DNA of 35,506 nucleotides from Candidatus Merdivicinus intestinavium (GCA_018713245.1 DVFM01000002.1:1-35506), one strand, 5' to 3'; positions 15,733 to 24,912 are shown, counted from the stretch's first letter. Notes: generated from the letters alone by a model not told the origin. Made by a program: numbers and translations.

Positions 15733-16473
15733 ATGAAAGCAATTATTCTCGCCGCCGGCAAAGGCAAACGCCTCCACTCCGAACAGTTCACCGCGCCCAA
15801 GGTCCTGCGGGAAGCCAACGGCCGCCCGCTGCTCCGCTACGTGGTGGAGAACCTGGACTTCATCCCCGAAAAGAAGGACATCGTCATCGTTGTGGGCTAC
15901 CGCAAGGAGATGGTGACGGACGCCTTCCAGGAGGGCTACACCTTCGCCGTCCAGGATGAACAGCTGGGCACCGGCCACGCGGTCAACTGCGCCCGGGAGG
16001 CTCTTGCGGACTATGACGGGCCGGTCCTGGTCTGCTACGGCGACATGCCCCTCTTTAAGAAGGAAACCTACCAGAACCTGGTGAAGCTCCACGCCGAGGA
16101 GGGCAACGACTGCACCATCCTCACCGGCATTTCCAACCGGGGCCTGGCCTATGGCCGCATCATCCGGGACGAATCCGGCCACTTTACCGGCGTGGTGGAG
16201 GACCGGGACTGCACCCCGGAGCAGAAGAAAATCAACGAGCTGAACGTGGGCATCTATGTGTTTGACAGCAAAAAGCTCTTCTCCTGCCTGGGCGAGCTCA
16301 AAAACTCCAACGCCCAGGGGGAATACTACCTGACCGACGTCCCCGCCATCATGATGGGCAAGGGCTGGCAGATCGGCACCTACACCACCCGGGACGACAC
16401 CGAAATCTTAGGCGTCAACACCCCCGAAGAGCTTGCCCTCTGCGAAGAGATTCTCAAATCCTCCGACCGGTAG
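15733..16473 (+). CDS. Sugar-1-phosphate nucleotidylyltransferase (GlmU N-domain-like)
   Basis: Joins a nucleoside triphosphate to a sugar-1-phosphate. The protein has 246 aa. AIILAAGKGKRLHSEQF is the nucleotide-binding signature, followed by PKVLREANGRPLLRYVV. QDEQLGTGHAVNCAREAL and VCYGDMPLFKKETY are close to GlmU. NELNVGIYVFDSKKLF and GEYYLTDVPAIM also match GlmU. The left-handed beta-helix acetyltransferase domain of full GlmU is absent, so this is a stand-alone pyrophosphorylase. The ATG has AAAGGAG upstream. It probably uses the product of the kinase encoded 17 nt upstream. Base specificity is unknown; the GlmU resemblance favours UTP. Confidence 0.85.
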   Translation: MKAIILAAGKGKRLHSEQFTAPKVLREANGRPLLRYVVENLDFIPEKKDIVIVVGYRKEMVTDAFQEGYTFAVQDEQLGTGHAVNCAREALADYDGPVLVCYGDMPLFKKETYQNLVKLHAEEGNDCTILTGISNRGLAYGRIIRDESGHFTGVVEDRDCTPEQKKINELNVGIYVFDSKKLFSCLGELKNSNAQGEYYLTDVPAIMMGKGWQIGTYTTRDDTEILGVNTPEELALCEEILKSSDR

Positions 16474-16523
16474 CAATCCGGGCGGGACAGTTTTTCCTCT
16501 GATTTTGAAAGGAGCAGTTTTCC

Positions 16524-17936
16524 ATGATTCAATTTGGAACCGGCGGCTTCCGGGCCGTCATCGGGGATGATTTTACCCGCGCAAACGTCGAACTCCTGGC
16601 GCAGGGTCTGGTGAACAAAATGAAGGCCGAAGGAGTGGAAAGCTCCCCCCTCATCATCGGCTATGACCGGCGTTTCCTGTCCGACATCGCCGCCAAGTGG
16701 ATTTCCGGCGTTTTCGCCGCCAACGGCATCCATGTCCAGTTCATCCGCGGCGAGTCCCCCACCCCCCTCATCATGTTTGTGGTGAAAAACACCGGCGCCG
16801 CCTACGGCATGGCCATCACCGCCTCCCACAACCCCGCCGAATACAACGGCGTCAAGGTCTTTACCGCCGGCGGCCGGGACGCCAGCAAGGAGGTCACCAA
16901 CGACCTGGAGGAGCGCATTGCCGCCATCCCTGCCGGCGGCGTCCAGCGGATGGACTTTGACGAGGCGGTCAAATCCGGCATGGTGGAGATCATCAACCCC
17001 ACCAACGACTACATCGACAGCATCCTGTCCTTCATCGACGTCAATAAGATCAAGGCCAAGAAGCTGCGCATCCTGCTCGACCCCATGTTCGGCGTGTCCA
17101 AAACCTCCCTCCAGACCATCCTCCTCACCTGCCGCTGCGACGTGGACGTCATCAACGACCGCCACGACGCCCTTTTCGGCGGGCGGCTCCCCTCTCCCTC
17201 GGCCAAAACCCTGACCCGCCTGTCCACCATGGTGGTAGAGGGCGGCTATGACCTGGGCATTGCCACCGACGGCGACGCCGACCGCATCGGCCTCATCGAT
17301 TCCATGGGCCACTTTATCCATCCCAACGACATCCTGGTGCTGCTCTACTACTATCTGGTGAAGTACAAAGGCTGGAAGGGCGACTGCGTGCGCAACATCG
17401 CCACGACGCATCTGCTGGACCGGCTGGCCAAAGCCTTCGGCTGCACCTGCTGGGAGGTTCCCGTGGGCTTTAAGTGGATTTCCGCCAAAATGGACGAAAC
17501 CGGCGCCATCATCGGCGGCGAAAGCTCCGGCGGCCTCACCGTCAAGGGCCACATCTCCGGCAAGGACGGCATTTACGCCGCCGCGCTGCTGGTGGAGATG
17601 ATTTCGGTCATCGGCAAGCCTTTGAACGTCATCCTCAAGGAAATCAAGGACGAATACGGCCAGTGCGAAATGAGCGAATTCGACTGCCGTTTCTCCCACG
17701 AAAAGAAAGAGGAGCTGAACGAGCTGCTCTTCGTGGAGAAAAAGCTGCCGGAATTCCCCGTGGAGTTGGAGAAGGTCTCCTACATGGACGGCTGCAAGGT
17801 CTACTTCAAGAACGACGGGTGGATTATCTGCCGCTTCTCCGGCACGGAACCCCTGATCCGCATTTTCTGCGAAATGGAAACCTACGCCAAAGCGATGGAA
17901 GTTACCGACACCATGCGGAAATTCCTCGGCCTGTAA
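16524..17936 (+). CDS. Phosphohexomutase (phosphoglucomutase/phosphomannomutase family)
   Basis: Interconverts hexose-1- and hexose-6-phosphates. The protein has 470 aa with the four-domain alpha-D-phosphohexomutase plan: FGTGGFRAVIGDDF (substrate entry), ITASHNPAEYNGVKVF with the phosphoserine, TDGDADRIGLID (metal-binding loop), GGESSGGLTVKGH (sugar-binding loop) and FSGTEPLIRIFCE (phosphate-binding loop). The ATG has AAAGGAGCAG upstream. It is preceded by a 50-nt gap and followed 24 nt later by the fucosidase. Together with the kinase and nucleotidylyltransferase it could connect a salvaged sugar-1-phosphate to glycolysis or feed the nucleotide-sugar pool. Confidence 0.92.
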   Translation: MIQFGTGGFRAVIGDDFTRANVELLAQGLVNKMKAEGVESSPLIIGYDRRFLSDIAAKWISGVFAANGIHVQFIRGESPTPLIMFVVKNTGAAYGMAITASHNPAEYNGVKVFTAGGRDASKEVTNDLEERIAAIPAGGVQRMDFDEAVKSGMVEIINPTNDYIDSILSFIDVNKIKAKKLRILLDPMFGVSKTSLQTILLTCRCDVDVINDRHDALFGGRLPSPSAKTLTRLSTMVVEGGYDLGIATDGDADRIGLIDSMGHFIHPNDILVLLYYYLVKYKGWKGDCVRNIATTHLLDRLAKAFGCTCWEVPVGFKWISAKMDETGAIIGGESSGGLTVKGHISGKDGIYAAALLVEMISVIGKPLNVILKEIKDEYGQCEMSEFDCRFSHEKKEELNELLFVEKKLPEFPVELEKVSYMDGCKVYFKNDGWIICRFSGTEPLIRIFCEMETYAKAMEVTDTMRKFLGL

Positions 17937-17960
17937 TTTCTAAAGAAAGGACGATTATCC

Positions 17961-18986
17961 ATGGATATGAGAACCTGGTTCAAGGAAGCCCAGTACGGCA
18001 TGATGGTCCACTGGGGCCTTTACTCCCTTCTGGCCGGCGAATGGCGCGGCCAGCGCAGCAACAGCTACGCCGAATGGATTCAGACAAAGCTCCGCATCCC
18101 CCGGGCCGATTACGACCGGCTGGCCTCCGTCTTTGATCCCATTTACTTTGACGCGGAGGAGTGGGTCAAATTTGCAAAGGAGTGCGGGATGAAATACCTG
18201 GTGGTTACCAGCAAGCACCACGAAGGCTTCGCCATGTACCGCTCCAAGGTGGATTCCTTCAACATTGCAGACGCCACCCCCTTCGGACGGGACGTGGTGG
18301 GCGAGCTGGCGGAAGCCTGCTACAAGCACGGGCTGAAGCTGGGGCTTTATTACTCCCAGGACCTGGACTGGCATGAAGAGCACGGCGGCGGCTATCTGTC
18401 CGGCCACATTCCCTGCGCCGGCACCGCCTGGTGCAACGACTGGGATTTTCCGGACAACGACAAAAAGGATTTCGACATCTGCTTCCGCAACAAGATTTAC
18501 CCCCAGATTGAGGAGATTCTGCGGAATTACGGCGAACTTTGCCTGATCTGGTTCGACGTCCCCATGACCCTCAAGGAGGAGCACAGCCGCAAGATTTTTG
18601 ATCTGGTGAAGAAGTATCAGCCCAACTGCCTCATCAACTCCCGCCTGGGCAACGGCGCCTACGACTATGTTTCCCTGGGCGACAACGAAATCCCCGAATC
18701 CCTCCCCAAGGACGCCGACCTCACCGCCGCTCTGGTGGACATGAACGACATCGGCGGATTCAAGCCCTCCCCCTACGGCCTCTATGAGACCGCCGCCACC
18801 TTAAACGACAGCTGGGGCTACTGCGCCTGGGACCAGAACTGGAAATCCCCCGAAACCGTGGCCGCCAACCGCCGGAAATTGAACGATATGGGCATCAATT
18901 ACCTCCTGAACGTCGGACCCGACGGCCTGGGCCGCATCCCCGTGGCCAGCCAGGAAATCCTCCGCAAAGCGGCGGAGCTGTTCTGA
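17961..18986 (+). CDS. Alpha-L-fucosidase (GH29), cytoplasmic
   Basis: Releases L-fucose from fucosylated oligosaccharides. The protein has 341 aa, only the catalytic (beta/alpha)8 domain; the usual C-terminal beta domain is missing. Family blocks: YGMMVHWGLYSLLAGEW, YLVVTSKHHEGFAMY, HGLKLGLYYSQDLDW, CLIWFDVP with the predicted nucleophile Asp at about residue 199, and a C-terminal NYLLNVGPDGLG. No signal peptide, so the substrate must be imported. The ATG has AAAGGACG upstream. Last gene of the sugar operon; a hairpin terminator follows 14 nt after the stop. The acid/base residue was not identified. Confidence 0.9.
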   Translation: MDMRTWFKEAQYGMMVHWGLYSLLAGEWRGQRSNSYAEWIQTKLRIPRADYDRLASVFDPIYFDAEEWVKFAKECGMKYLVVTSKHHEGFAMYRSKVDSFNIADATPFGRDVVGELAEACYKHGLKLGLYYSQDLDWHEEHGGGYLSGHIPCAGTAWCNDWDFPDNDKKDFDICFRNKIYPQIEEILRNYGELCLIWFDVPMTLKEEHSRKIFDLVKKYQPNCLINSRLGNGAYDYVSLGDNEIPESLPKDADLTAALVDMNDIGGFKPSPYGLYETAATLNDSWGYCAWDQNWKSPETVAANRRKLNDMGINYLLNVGPDGLGRIPVASQEILRKAAELF

Positions 18987-18998
18987 CAGAGAAAACAT

Positions 18999-19045
18999 AA
19001 AATCCGCAGCATCCCTCCGTCGGGGTGCTGCGGATTTCTGTTTGG
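18999..19045. terminator. Bidirectional intrinsic terminator
   Basis: Stem AAATCCGCAGCAYCCC paired with its complement ending GGTGCTGCGGATTT (19000-19036). On the plus strand it closes the sugar operon; on the minus strand it is followed by ATTTTATGTTTT and closes the lipoprotein/pnp transcript. Confidence 0.82.
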
Positions 19046-19050
19046 ATTCC

Positions 19051-20379
19051 TTATTCCAGGGTGGGAATTACTTCCTGGCCCTGCTCATTGAAGAAGTAGT
19101 ATTGATATTTCGGGGATGCGTCATTTCCTTCGTAATGCCGGATGACGTAAAGCCCGTCCTTATAGTACGGGATCTCATCGTACATTCCCGACAGATCGAT
19201 ATCGATATCCGGCTCGGAGATGGTTTCGCCGGTCAGCAAATCGACAAACACGGCCTTTCCGTCCCTTGCGGTCAGAGAGGTATGCCCGCAGACATAGCCG
19301 CCGCCCTGAAACGGTTCATATGCCAATTCTCCCATCTGCTGGGACAGGCAGCCTCTGTAAGTATTCCCATCCGCACCGGTGACATGGATGAAAATGGAAT
19401 CCTCATACATAACCGGTTCCGAATCTTCCGTCAGTTCATATTGGTCAAAGCTCCAAAGAAGCTGGCCGCTGCGGTCATAAAAGGAGAGGTTGTTGGCGTC
19501 GGTCACAAAGCCGTTGTCCCCCTCGCAGAGCAGCTCCCCTTCCGCCGGCAGTTGGGTCACCGTGCCGTCTTTGGAAACGCTGCAAATTGCGCCCTTTTGA
19601 CCGCCGCTGATGCCGCCGTCCCACTGCTGGAAAATCATGGTGCCGTTCCGGAACTGCAAATTCTGGTTCCAGACGTTGTCAACCGTGAAACAAGACCCTG
19701 TCGCGCCGTCAAACACGACCAGAGTATTGCTGTTCTACTGTTTGGCGTGAAGCCCCAGCATTCCTTCCCCCAGGCCGCCCGAATTGGCCACGTCGGCAGT
19801 CTGCGCGCCGGTCATTTCCGTCATATTGAAGGGGCCGTCCAGCCAGCTGCCGCTGCCGTCCATAATTCCGGCATACCAGGCCATCTCATCCAGCCCGGAA
19901 CGGGTTTCCTGCACCAGGTAAACCCCATCCGCGGCATCGATCACAGCCAGTAACTCTTCCCCATCGCTGGCAAAGGTCTCCTGACCGTTTTCATCATATA
20001 AGGTAATTTTGGTATAACCATGATTTTCGTAAAGCCCTTTGGGTTCTTCAAACGTCACAGTGCCGTCAACGCTCATATATCCTTCCGTCTGCTCCCCGTT
20101 ATGGGTTACGCCTACCGAAAAATATCCGTTGCTGTACCCGTTCACGGGGTACACCGTCACTTCCTCCGCCTCGGCTTCCGCAGGTTCGGACGCTTCGCTG
20201 GATTCCTCCGGTTCCGAAGACTCAGCAGAGGAGGAGACTGCCGAAGAAGCAGTGGATGGCTCCCCGGAAGAAGCGCTTTCTCCGCTCTCTGACGAGCACG
20301 AAACTAAGGAAATTGCCATCGCCATCGCGCAGAAAACAGCCATTCCCTTGCGATTCACAGAAACCACGATCTTTTCCAA
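19051..20379 (-). pseudogene. Lipoprotein gene interrupted by an in-frame amber codon
   Basis: One reading frame of 442 codons interrupted at codon 215 by TAG (19737-19735) between HAKQ and NSNTLVVFDGA. Both halves share frame and style. The N-terminus has a signal peptide ending in the lipobox SLVSC (Cys28), then a Ser/Glu/Ala-rich linker (about 29-75), then a beta-rich domain (GYMSVDGTVTFEEPKGLYEN). The second half resembles beta-propeller repeats (ICSVSKDGTVTQLPAEGELL, NNLSFYDRSGQLLWSF). The TTG start at 20379 has AAAGGAAG upstream and lies 8 nt after pnp. A single CAG-to-TAG change would explain the break. TAG ends other genes here, so recoding is unlikely. Either a fresh nonsense mutation, a truncated 214-residue product, or a sequence error. 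Confidence 0.8.
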
Positions 20380-20387
20380 TCTTCCTT

Positions 20388-22502
20388 TTAGTTCCGGTTC
20401 CGGCGCGCCAGGTCGTTCATGGCGTCCTTGCGGGAAAGGTTGATGCGGCCCTGGTCGTCAATCTCGGTCACTTTGACATAAACCTCGTCGCCGACGTTGA
20501 CCACGTCCTCCACCTTGTCCACCCGGTGATTTTCCAGCTTGGAGATATGAACCAGGCCCTCCTTGCCGGGCGCAATCTCAACAAACGCGCCGAAAGCCAT
20601 CAGGCGGGTAACCTTGCCCTTGTAAATGGCCCCGATCTCCGGGTCGCGGGCGATGGTTTCCACAATATACATGGCACGGTCCACGTTGTCCTGGTCGATG
20701 CCCAGAATAAAGACGCTGCCGTCCTCGTTGATGTCAATCTTGACGTCGCACTCCGCGCAGATTTTCTGGATAACCTTGCCGCCGGTGCCGATGACGTCGC
20801 GGATCTTATCCACGGGAATGACGGTGGTTTTCTGCTTGGGCGCGTATTTGGAAACATGGTCGCGGGGGGCGGGGATGGCCTTGAGGATGACCTCGTCGAT
20901 GATATAATCCCGCGCCTTTTTGGTCTTTTCAAAGGCGTCCTTGATGATGTCCAGGGTCAGGCCGTCGATTTTGATGTCCACCTGGATGGCGGTAATGCCC
21001 TTGTGGGTGCCGCCGACCTTAAAGTCCATATCGCCGTAGAAGTCCTCCAGGCCCTGGATGTCCACCATGGTCATCCAGCGGTCGCCCTCGGTGATGAGGC
21101 CGCAGGAGATGCCGGCAACGGGGGCCTTGATGGGCACGCCGGCCGCCATCAGGGCCAGAGTGGAGCCGCAGATGGACGCCTGGGAGGTGGAGCCGTTGGA
21201 GGAGAGCACCTCGCTCACCAGCCGCATGGCGTAGGGGAACTCGTTGACGTCGGGGAGGACGGGAACCAGCGCCCGCTCCGCCAGTGCGCCGTGGCCGATT
21301 TCGCGCCGGCCGGGGCCGCGGGAGGGCTTGGTTTCGCCCACAGAGTAGGACGGGAAGTTGTACTGATGCATATAGCGCTTTTCCTGCTCCTCGTCGATGC
21401 TGTCAAGGAGCTGCGCGTCGGAAACGGGGCCCAGAGTGGCGACGGTCAGCACCTGAGTCTGGCCGCGGGTGAACATGCCGGAGCCGTGCACCCGGGGCAG
21501 CAGGTCCACTTCCGCGGACAGGGGACGCATTTCGTCCATGCCGCGGCCGTCCACGCGCTTCTGCTCGTCCAGGAGCCAGCGGCGGACAATGACCTTCTGC
21601 GCTTTATAAATCACCTCGTCCAGCAGGGTGGGCTGGGTTTCGGCGTATTCGGGGTCGTATTTTTCGTGGATGGCGTCCTTGATGGGGAGCAGGCGCTCTT
21701 CGCGGACGTTCTTGTCGTCGGTATTCAGGGCGGCCTTAAAGTCGTCGCCGAATTCCTCCAGCACCGCGTCCAGCAGCTCGTGGGGGACTTCCTGGGAGAC
21801 AAAGGCGAATTTCGGCTTGCCGATCTGGGCCTGGATGTCGGCGATAAAGGCCACCATCTTCTTAATTTCCTCGTGAGCCAGGGCGATGGCGTCCAGCATC
21901 ACGTCGTTGGGGACTTCGTTGGCGCCCGCTTCGATCATGACGATCTTTTCGGCGCTGCCCGCCACCGTCAGGTCCAGGTCGGATTTCTCCCGGTCGGCGG
22001 TCATGGGGTTCAGGACGAACTTGCCGTCCACCAGGCCCACGTTCACCGCGGCGATGGGTTCACGGAAGGGGATATCCGAAATGCAGATGGCGATGGAAGC
22101 GGCGATAAAGCCGGCGATTTCGGGGGAATTGTCAATGTCGGTGGAGAGGACGGTGACCACCACCGAAACGTCGTTGCGCATGTCCTTGGGGAACATGGGG
22201 CGGATGGGGCGGTCGATCATCCGGGAGGCGAGGGTCGCCTTCTCGGAGGGGCGGCCTTCCCGCTTCAGGAAGGAGCCGGGGATTTTGCCCACGGCGTAGA
22301 GCTTCTCCTCAAAATCCACAGAAAGGGGGAAGAAATCCACGCCCTCCCGGGGTTTCGCGGAAGCGGTGACGTTGGCCATGACGACGGTTTCGCCGTAGCG
22401 GACCCAGCAGGAGCCGTTTGCAAGCTCGCTGGTGCGGCCGGTTTCCACCGAAAGGGGGCGGCCGGCAAAGGTTGTTTCAAAAGTTCTGATTTCGCGTGCC
22501 AT
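20388..22502 (-). CDS. pnp: Polyribonucleotide nucleotidyltransferase (PNPase)
   Basis: Phosphorolytic 3'-to-5' exoribonuclease of the RNA degradosome. The protein has 704 aa in canonical order: two RNase PH domains (the first starting RTFETTFAGRPLSVETGRTS; the second with GRGMDEMRPLSAEVDLLPRV and ICGSTLALMAAGVPI), a KH domain (TVIPVDKIRDVIGTGGKVIQ) and an S1 domain (IGAIYKGKVTRLMAFGAFVE) ending RINLSRKDAMNDLARRNRN. The ATG at 22502 has AGGAGGTACAA upstream. It lies downstream of rpsO as in most bacteria, with a weak hairpin in the 199-nt gap. Confidence 0.97.
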   Translation of the reverse strand: MAREIRTFETTFAGRPLSVETGRTSELANGSCWVRYGETVVMANVTASAKPREGVDFFPLSVDFEEKLYAVGKIPGSFLKREGRPSEKATLASRMIDRPIRPMFPKDMRNDVSVVVTVLSTDIDNSPEIAGFIAASIAICISDIPFREPIAAVNVGLVDGKFVLNPMTADREKSDLDLTVAGSAEKIVMIEAGANEVPNDVMLDAIALAHEEIKKMVAFIADIQAQIGKPKFAFVSQEVPHELLDAVLEEFGDDFKAALNTDDKNVREERLLPIKDAIHEKYDPEYAETQPTLLDEVIYKAQKVIVRRWLLDEQKRVDGRGMDEMRPLSAEVDLLPRVHGSGMFTRGQTQVLTVATLGPVSDAQLLDSIDEEQEKRYMHQYNFPSYSVGETKPSRGPGRREIGHGALAERALVPVLPDVNEFPYAMRLVSEVLSSNGSTSQASICGSTLALMAAGVPIKAPVAGISCGLITEGDRWMTMVDIQGLEDFYGDMDFKVGGTHKGITAIQVDIKIDGLTLDIIKDAFEKTKKARDYIIDEVILKAIPAPRDHVSKYAPKQKTTVIPVDKIRDVIGTGGKVIQKICAECDVKIDINEDGSVFILGIDQDNVDRAMYIVETIARDPEIGAIYKGKVTRLMAFGAFVEIAPGKEGLVHISKLENHRVDKVEDVVNVGDEVYVKVTEIDDQGRINLSRKDAMNDLARRNRN

Positions 22503-22656
22503 TTGTACCTCCTGTCTGTGCGGCACAAACAGGCTTAGCAATAAATCCTGCGTCCGGTTTTCCCGGGCGTACGAGTTAATGCTACACCCGCCCTCCGCAC
22601 ATCAATCTGAAATTTTTACCTGCTTCTCCCGGTCAGCAACCTGCCGGAAGATACAC

Positions 22657-22686
22657 CAAAAGGCAGATGGTGGGTCCCATCTGCCT
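22657..22686 (-). terminator. Hairpin between rpsO and pnp
   Basis: Minus strand AGGCAGATGG-gaccca-CCATCTGCCT followed by TTTTGG. The short T-run suggests a weak terminator or an attenuating and RNA-processing hairpin, which fits the common rpsO-pnp read-through arrangement. Confidence 0.65.
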
Positions 22687-22701
22687 CCCGACTGTATGAA
22701 A

Positions 22702-22968
22702 TTATTTGCGGATGCCCAGCTTCTCAATCAGAGCGCGATAGCAGTCGATATCGGTCCGCATGAGGTAGTTGAGCAGGTTGCGGCGGCGGCCGACCATTTT
22801 CAGCAGGCCGCGGCGGCTGTGGTGGTCGTTCTTGTTGGCCTTCAGGTGCTCGGTCAGGTCGTTGATCCGCTTGGTCAGGATCGCGATCTGGACTTCGGGA
22901 GAACCGGTGTCGCCGTCGTGGCGCTTGTTGGCCTCAATGATCTGGGTCTTTTCTTCTTTTCTCATCAT
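22702..22968 (-). CDS. rpsO: 30S ribosomal protein S15
   Basis: Small-subunit protein that binds 16S rRNA early in central-domain assembly. The protein has 88 aa. [40 protein letters not shown] and [16 protein letters not shown] are S15 signatures. Two tandem ATGs (22968 and 22965) follow GAGGTG; the first is at the better distance. A 98-nt leader precedes it. Downstream is pnp. Confidence 0.97.
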   Translation of the reverse strand: MMRKEEKTQIIEANKRHDGDTGSPEVQIAILTKRINDLTEHLKANKNDHHSRRGLLKMVGRRRNLLNYLMRTDIDCYRALIEKLGIRK

Positions 22969-23072
22969 GGGTGAGTCACCTCTTTCAAAAATTTGCCGGC
23001 AAAGAGAGCCAAGGGCGGGCAACATCCCCGTTGGGGCTTATTCCACAAGGCTATCCATGCGGTAACAGAGCT

Positions 23073-23101
23073 ATTATACCACGCCGTTGTGCGTTTGTAA
23101 A
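23073..23101 (-). promoter_or_regulatory. Promoter of rpsO-pnp
   Basis: Minus strand TTTACA (23101-23096), 17-nt spacer, extended -10 TGG-TATAAT (TATAAT at 23078-23073). Strong sigma-A-type promoter about 100 nt upstream of rpsO. Confidence 0.82.
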
Positions 23102-23161
23102 GTTCTTTTTCCGCAGAAATCCAAATTTTTTCGCCGCCGGCCCTGCCCGGGGCGCCGCGGC

Positions 23162-24748
23162 TCAGCTCACAACCCCGAACCGGAAGTCCGGCGTGCGGCT
23201 GTAGAAATCATAAGTAATGCCGGAAATGCCGCTGTTCAGCAGAAAATACTCCGACTGGCGGTACAGGGGAAGGAAGAGGTACTGGTCGAAAAGCATCTGT
23301 TCCGCCTGGAGGTACAGCTGCGCCGCCTGTTCCGGCTCCGCCTCACCCGCCTGCGTTAACAGGCCGGAGTAGGACGGGTCGGTGCAGCCGAAGGGGCCGC
23401 CTTCCATGGCGGAGAGGACGGAACCGGGGCTGTTGTAATCGCCGGAAAGCCGGTAAACGGCGCACTCAAAATCCCCGGAATCGAGCCGGGACTGATATTC
23501 CGCCTCCGGCAGCGTTTCCACCGTCAGATAGAGCCCCAGGTCCCGCTGCCAGATCTGGGAAAGGTAGGCGAAGTATTTTTCGTGCTCCTCCCCCTCCGGG
23601 ACGATGAGGCGCGCAGTCCGCAGGCTCTCCGGAGAGACAGTTTCCAGGGCGGCGTCCCGGGCGGCCTGAGCGGCGTCCCGGTCCAGCTCCGGGAAGGACG
23701 GGCTGCCCGCCAGCTTCCGGTAGCTTTCCCCGCCCCCCAGGACAATGCCGGGGGACACCGCCGCTTCCAGATGTTCCAGATAATCGGGCAGCGCCTGTTC
23801 CATTGTGGAAAAATCCGCGTCCAGGAAAAGCGCGCGGCGCATCTCGGCGCTGGAAAAGGGCTCCCGCCCCAGGTTAAAGACCAGCCCCCAGACCGCATTG
23901 CCGTTTTCCAGGACCGTATAATCCCCGCCGGCGAGCTTCAGGTATTCCTGGCCCGTAAAGGCGGCGGCCGAGACGGTCCCGTCGGCAAATCGCTCCACCG
24001 CGGAAGCGCGCTCCTCCTTGGGCGTGACCAGCAGGAGGGAGGTGGCGGTAACCTCCTCCGCGCCGTGGTAGGTCTTGCTGGGGCGCAGGGAAAGGTTTCC
24101 GTCCTCCGGCCAGGAGGAGAGGTAAAAGGCGCCGTTGCCCATGATGGCGTCGGAATTCAGGCCGTACTTGCCCCGGGTTTCTTCAAAAAATTTCCGATGG
24201 CACGGCATGGCGGCGGCCTGGTCCAAAAGCTCCAGAAAGCGGGAATCCGCCTCCTCCAGCCGGATCACCAGCTCGTAGTCCGACCGGGCTTCCACCCCCA
24301 GCGTTTCCGGTTCGGCCAGTCCGGCGGCAATTTCCTCGGCGTTTTCAATGCCGTAGTAATCCTCCGCCTCCGGCGCGGCGGTGTCCGGGTCCAGCAGCCG
24401 CTGGAATCCGAAAACGAAATCCTCCGCCGTCAGCGGGTCGCCATTTTCCCACTTGGCGCCCTCCCGCAGGGTAAATGTGTAGGTCAGGCCGTCGGCGCTG
24501 ACCTCCCACCCGGAAGCGGCGGCCGGATGGATGGAACCGTCGTCGTCGGCCGTTACAAGGCCCTCGAACAGGCAGCTGATGACCAGCAGCGAAGCGGAGT
24601 CCGCCGCCGACTGGGGGTCCAGGTTCACCGGAACCGCGTCCAAATCGTAAACCAGGCTGTTTTCCACTCGTCCGAACTGGCAGCCGCCCAGGCTCGCCGT
24701 GATTGCAATTATTAAAACGGAAACCAAAAATTTCCTGAAGAATATCAT
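23162..24748 (-). CDS. Peptide/oligopeptide-type ABC transporter solute-binding lipoprotein
   Basis: Extracytoplasmic binding protein of the SBP_bac_5 (DppA/OppA) family, 528 aa. Signal peptide with lipobox SLGGC (Cys23). Mature domain: VPVNLDPQSAADSASLLVIS, LTYTFTLREGAKWENGDPLT, AEDFVFGFQRLLDP and MGNGAFYLSSW follow the family pattern. The ATG at 24748 has GGAGG five nt upstream. No permease or ATPase genes are adjacent, so it is an orphan that may use a transporter encoded elsewhere. Substrate class (peptide, nickel, other) cannot be decided. Confidence 0.9.
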   Translation of the reverse strand: MIFFRKFLVSVLIIAITASLGGCQFGRVENSLVYDLDAVPVNLDPQSAADSASLLVISCLFEGLVTADDDGSIHPAAASGWEVSADGLTYTFTLREGAKWENGDPLTAEDFVFGFQRLLDPDTAAPEAEDYYGIENAEEIAAGLAEPETLGVEARSDYELVIRLEEADSRFLELLDQAAAMPCHRKFFEETRGKYGLNSDAIMGNGAFYLSSWPEDGNLSLRPSKTYHGAEEVTATSLLLVTPKEERASAVERFADGTVSAAAFTGQEYLKLAGGDYTVLENGNAVWGLVFNLGREPFSSAEMRRALFLDADFSTMEQALPDYLEHLEAAVSPGIVLGGGESYRKLAGSPSFPELDRDAAQAARDAALETVSPESLRTARLIVPEGEEHEKYFAYLSQIWQRDLGLYLTVETLPEAEYQSRLDSGDFECAVYRLSGDYNSPGSVLSAMEGGPFGCTDPSYSGLLTQAGEAEPEQAAQLYLQAEQMLFDQYLFLPLYRQSEYFLLNSGISGITYDFYSRTPDFRFGVVS

Positions 24749-24883
24749 AAAAACCTCCGAATTCAACTGGATTCAGCACACTTATTGTACCATGAACCGG
24801 CCTTCCGGGCAAGCGGACATTATCATAATATTTCATAAACTTTTGATTAACCGGCGAACCGCCGGTGATAATTCGACGCGGGC

Positions 24884-24912
24884 CCGGAGGCCGGGCCGCC
24901 AGGACGCCGCGG
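24884..24912 (-). repeat. Dispersed repeat, inverted copy upstream of the binding-protein gene
   Basis: This 29-nt segment is the reverse complement of 26166-26194 with one mismatch, starting CCGCGGCGTC and ending GGCCTCCGG on the minus strand. The two copies lie in opposite orientation on either side of pflA. Most of the 455-nt gap 24749-25203 consists of such GC-rich repeats plus the pflA terminator; no gene was seen in it. Confidence 0.75.

Noticed and set aside
19735-19737. Reassigned or suppressed amber codon (for example pyrrolysine)
   Set aside because: TAG ends the collagen-like and nucleotidylyltransferase genes in this window, no pyl genes are visible, and a single CAG-to-TAG change is simpler.
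20256-22538. 760-aa plus-strand open frame opposite pnp
   Set aside because: Antisense artefact of high GC; pnp is complete on the other strand.
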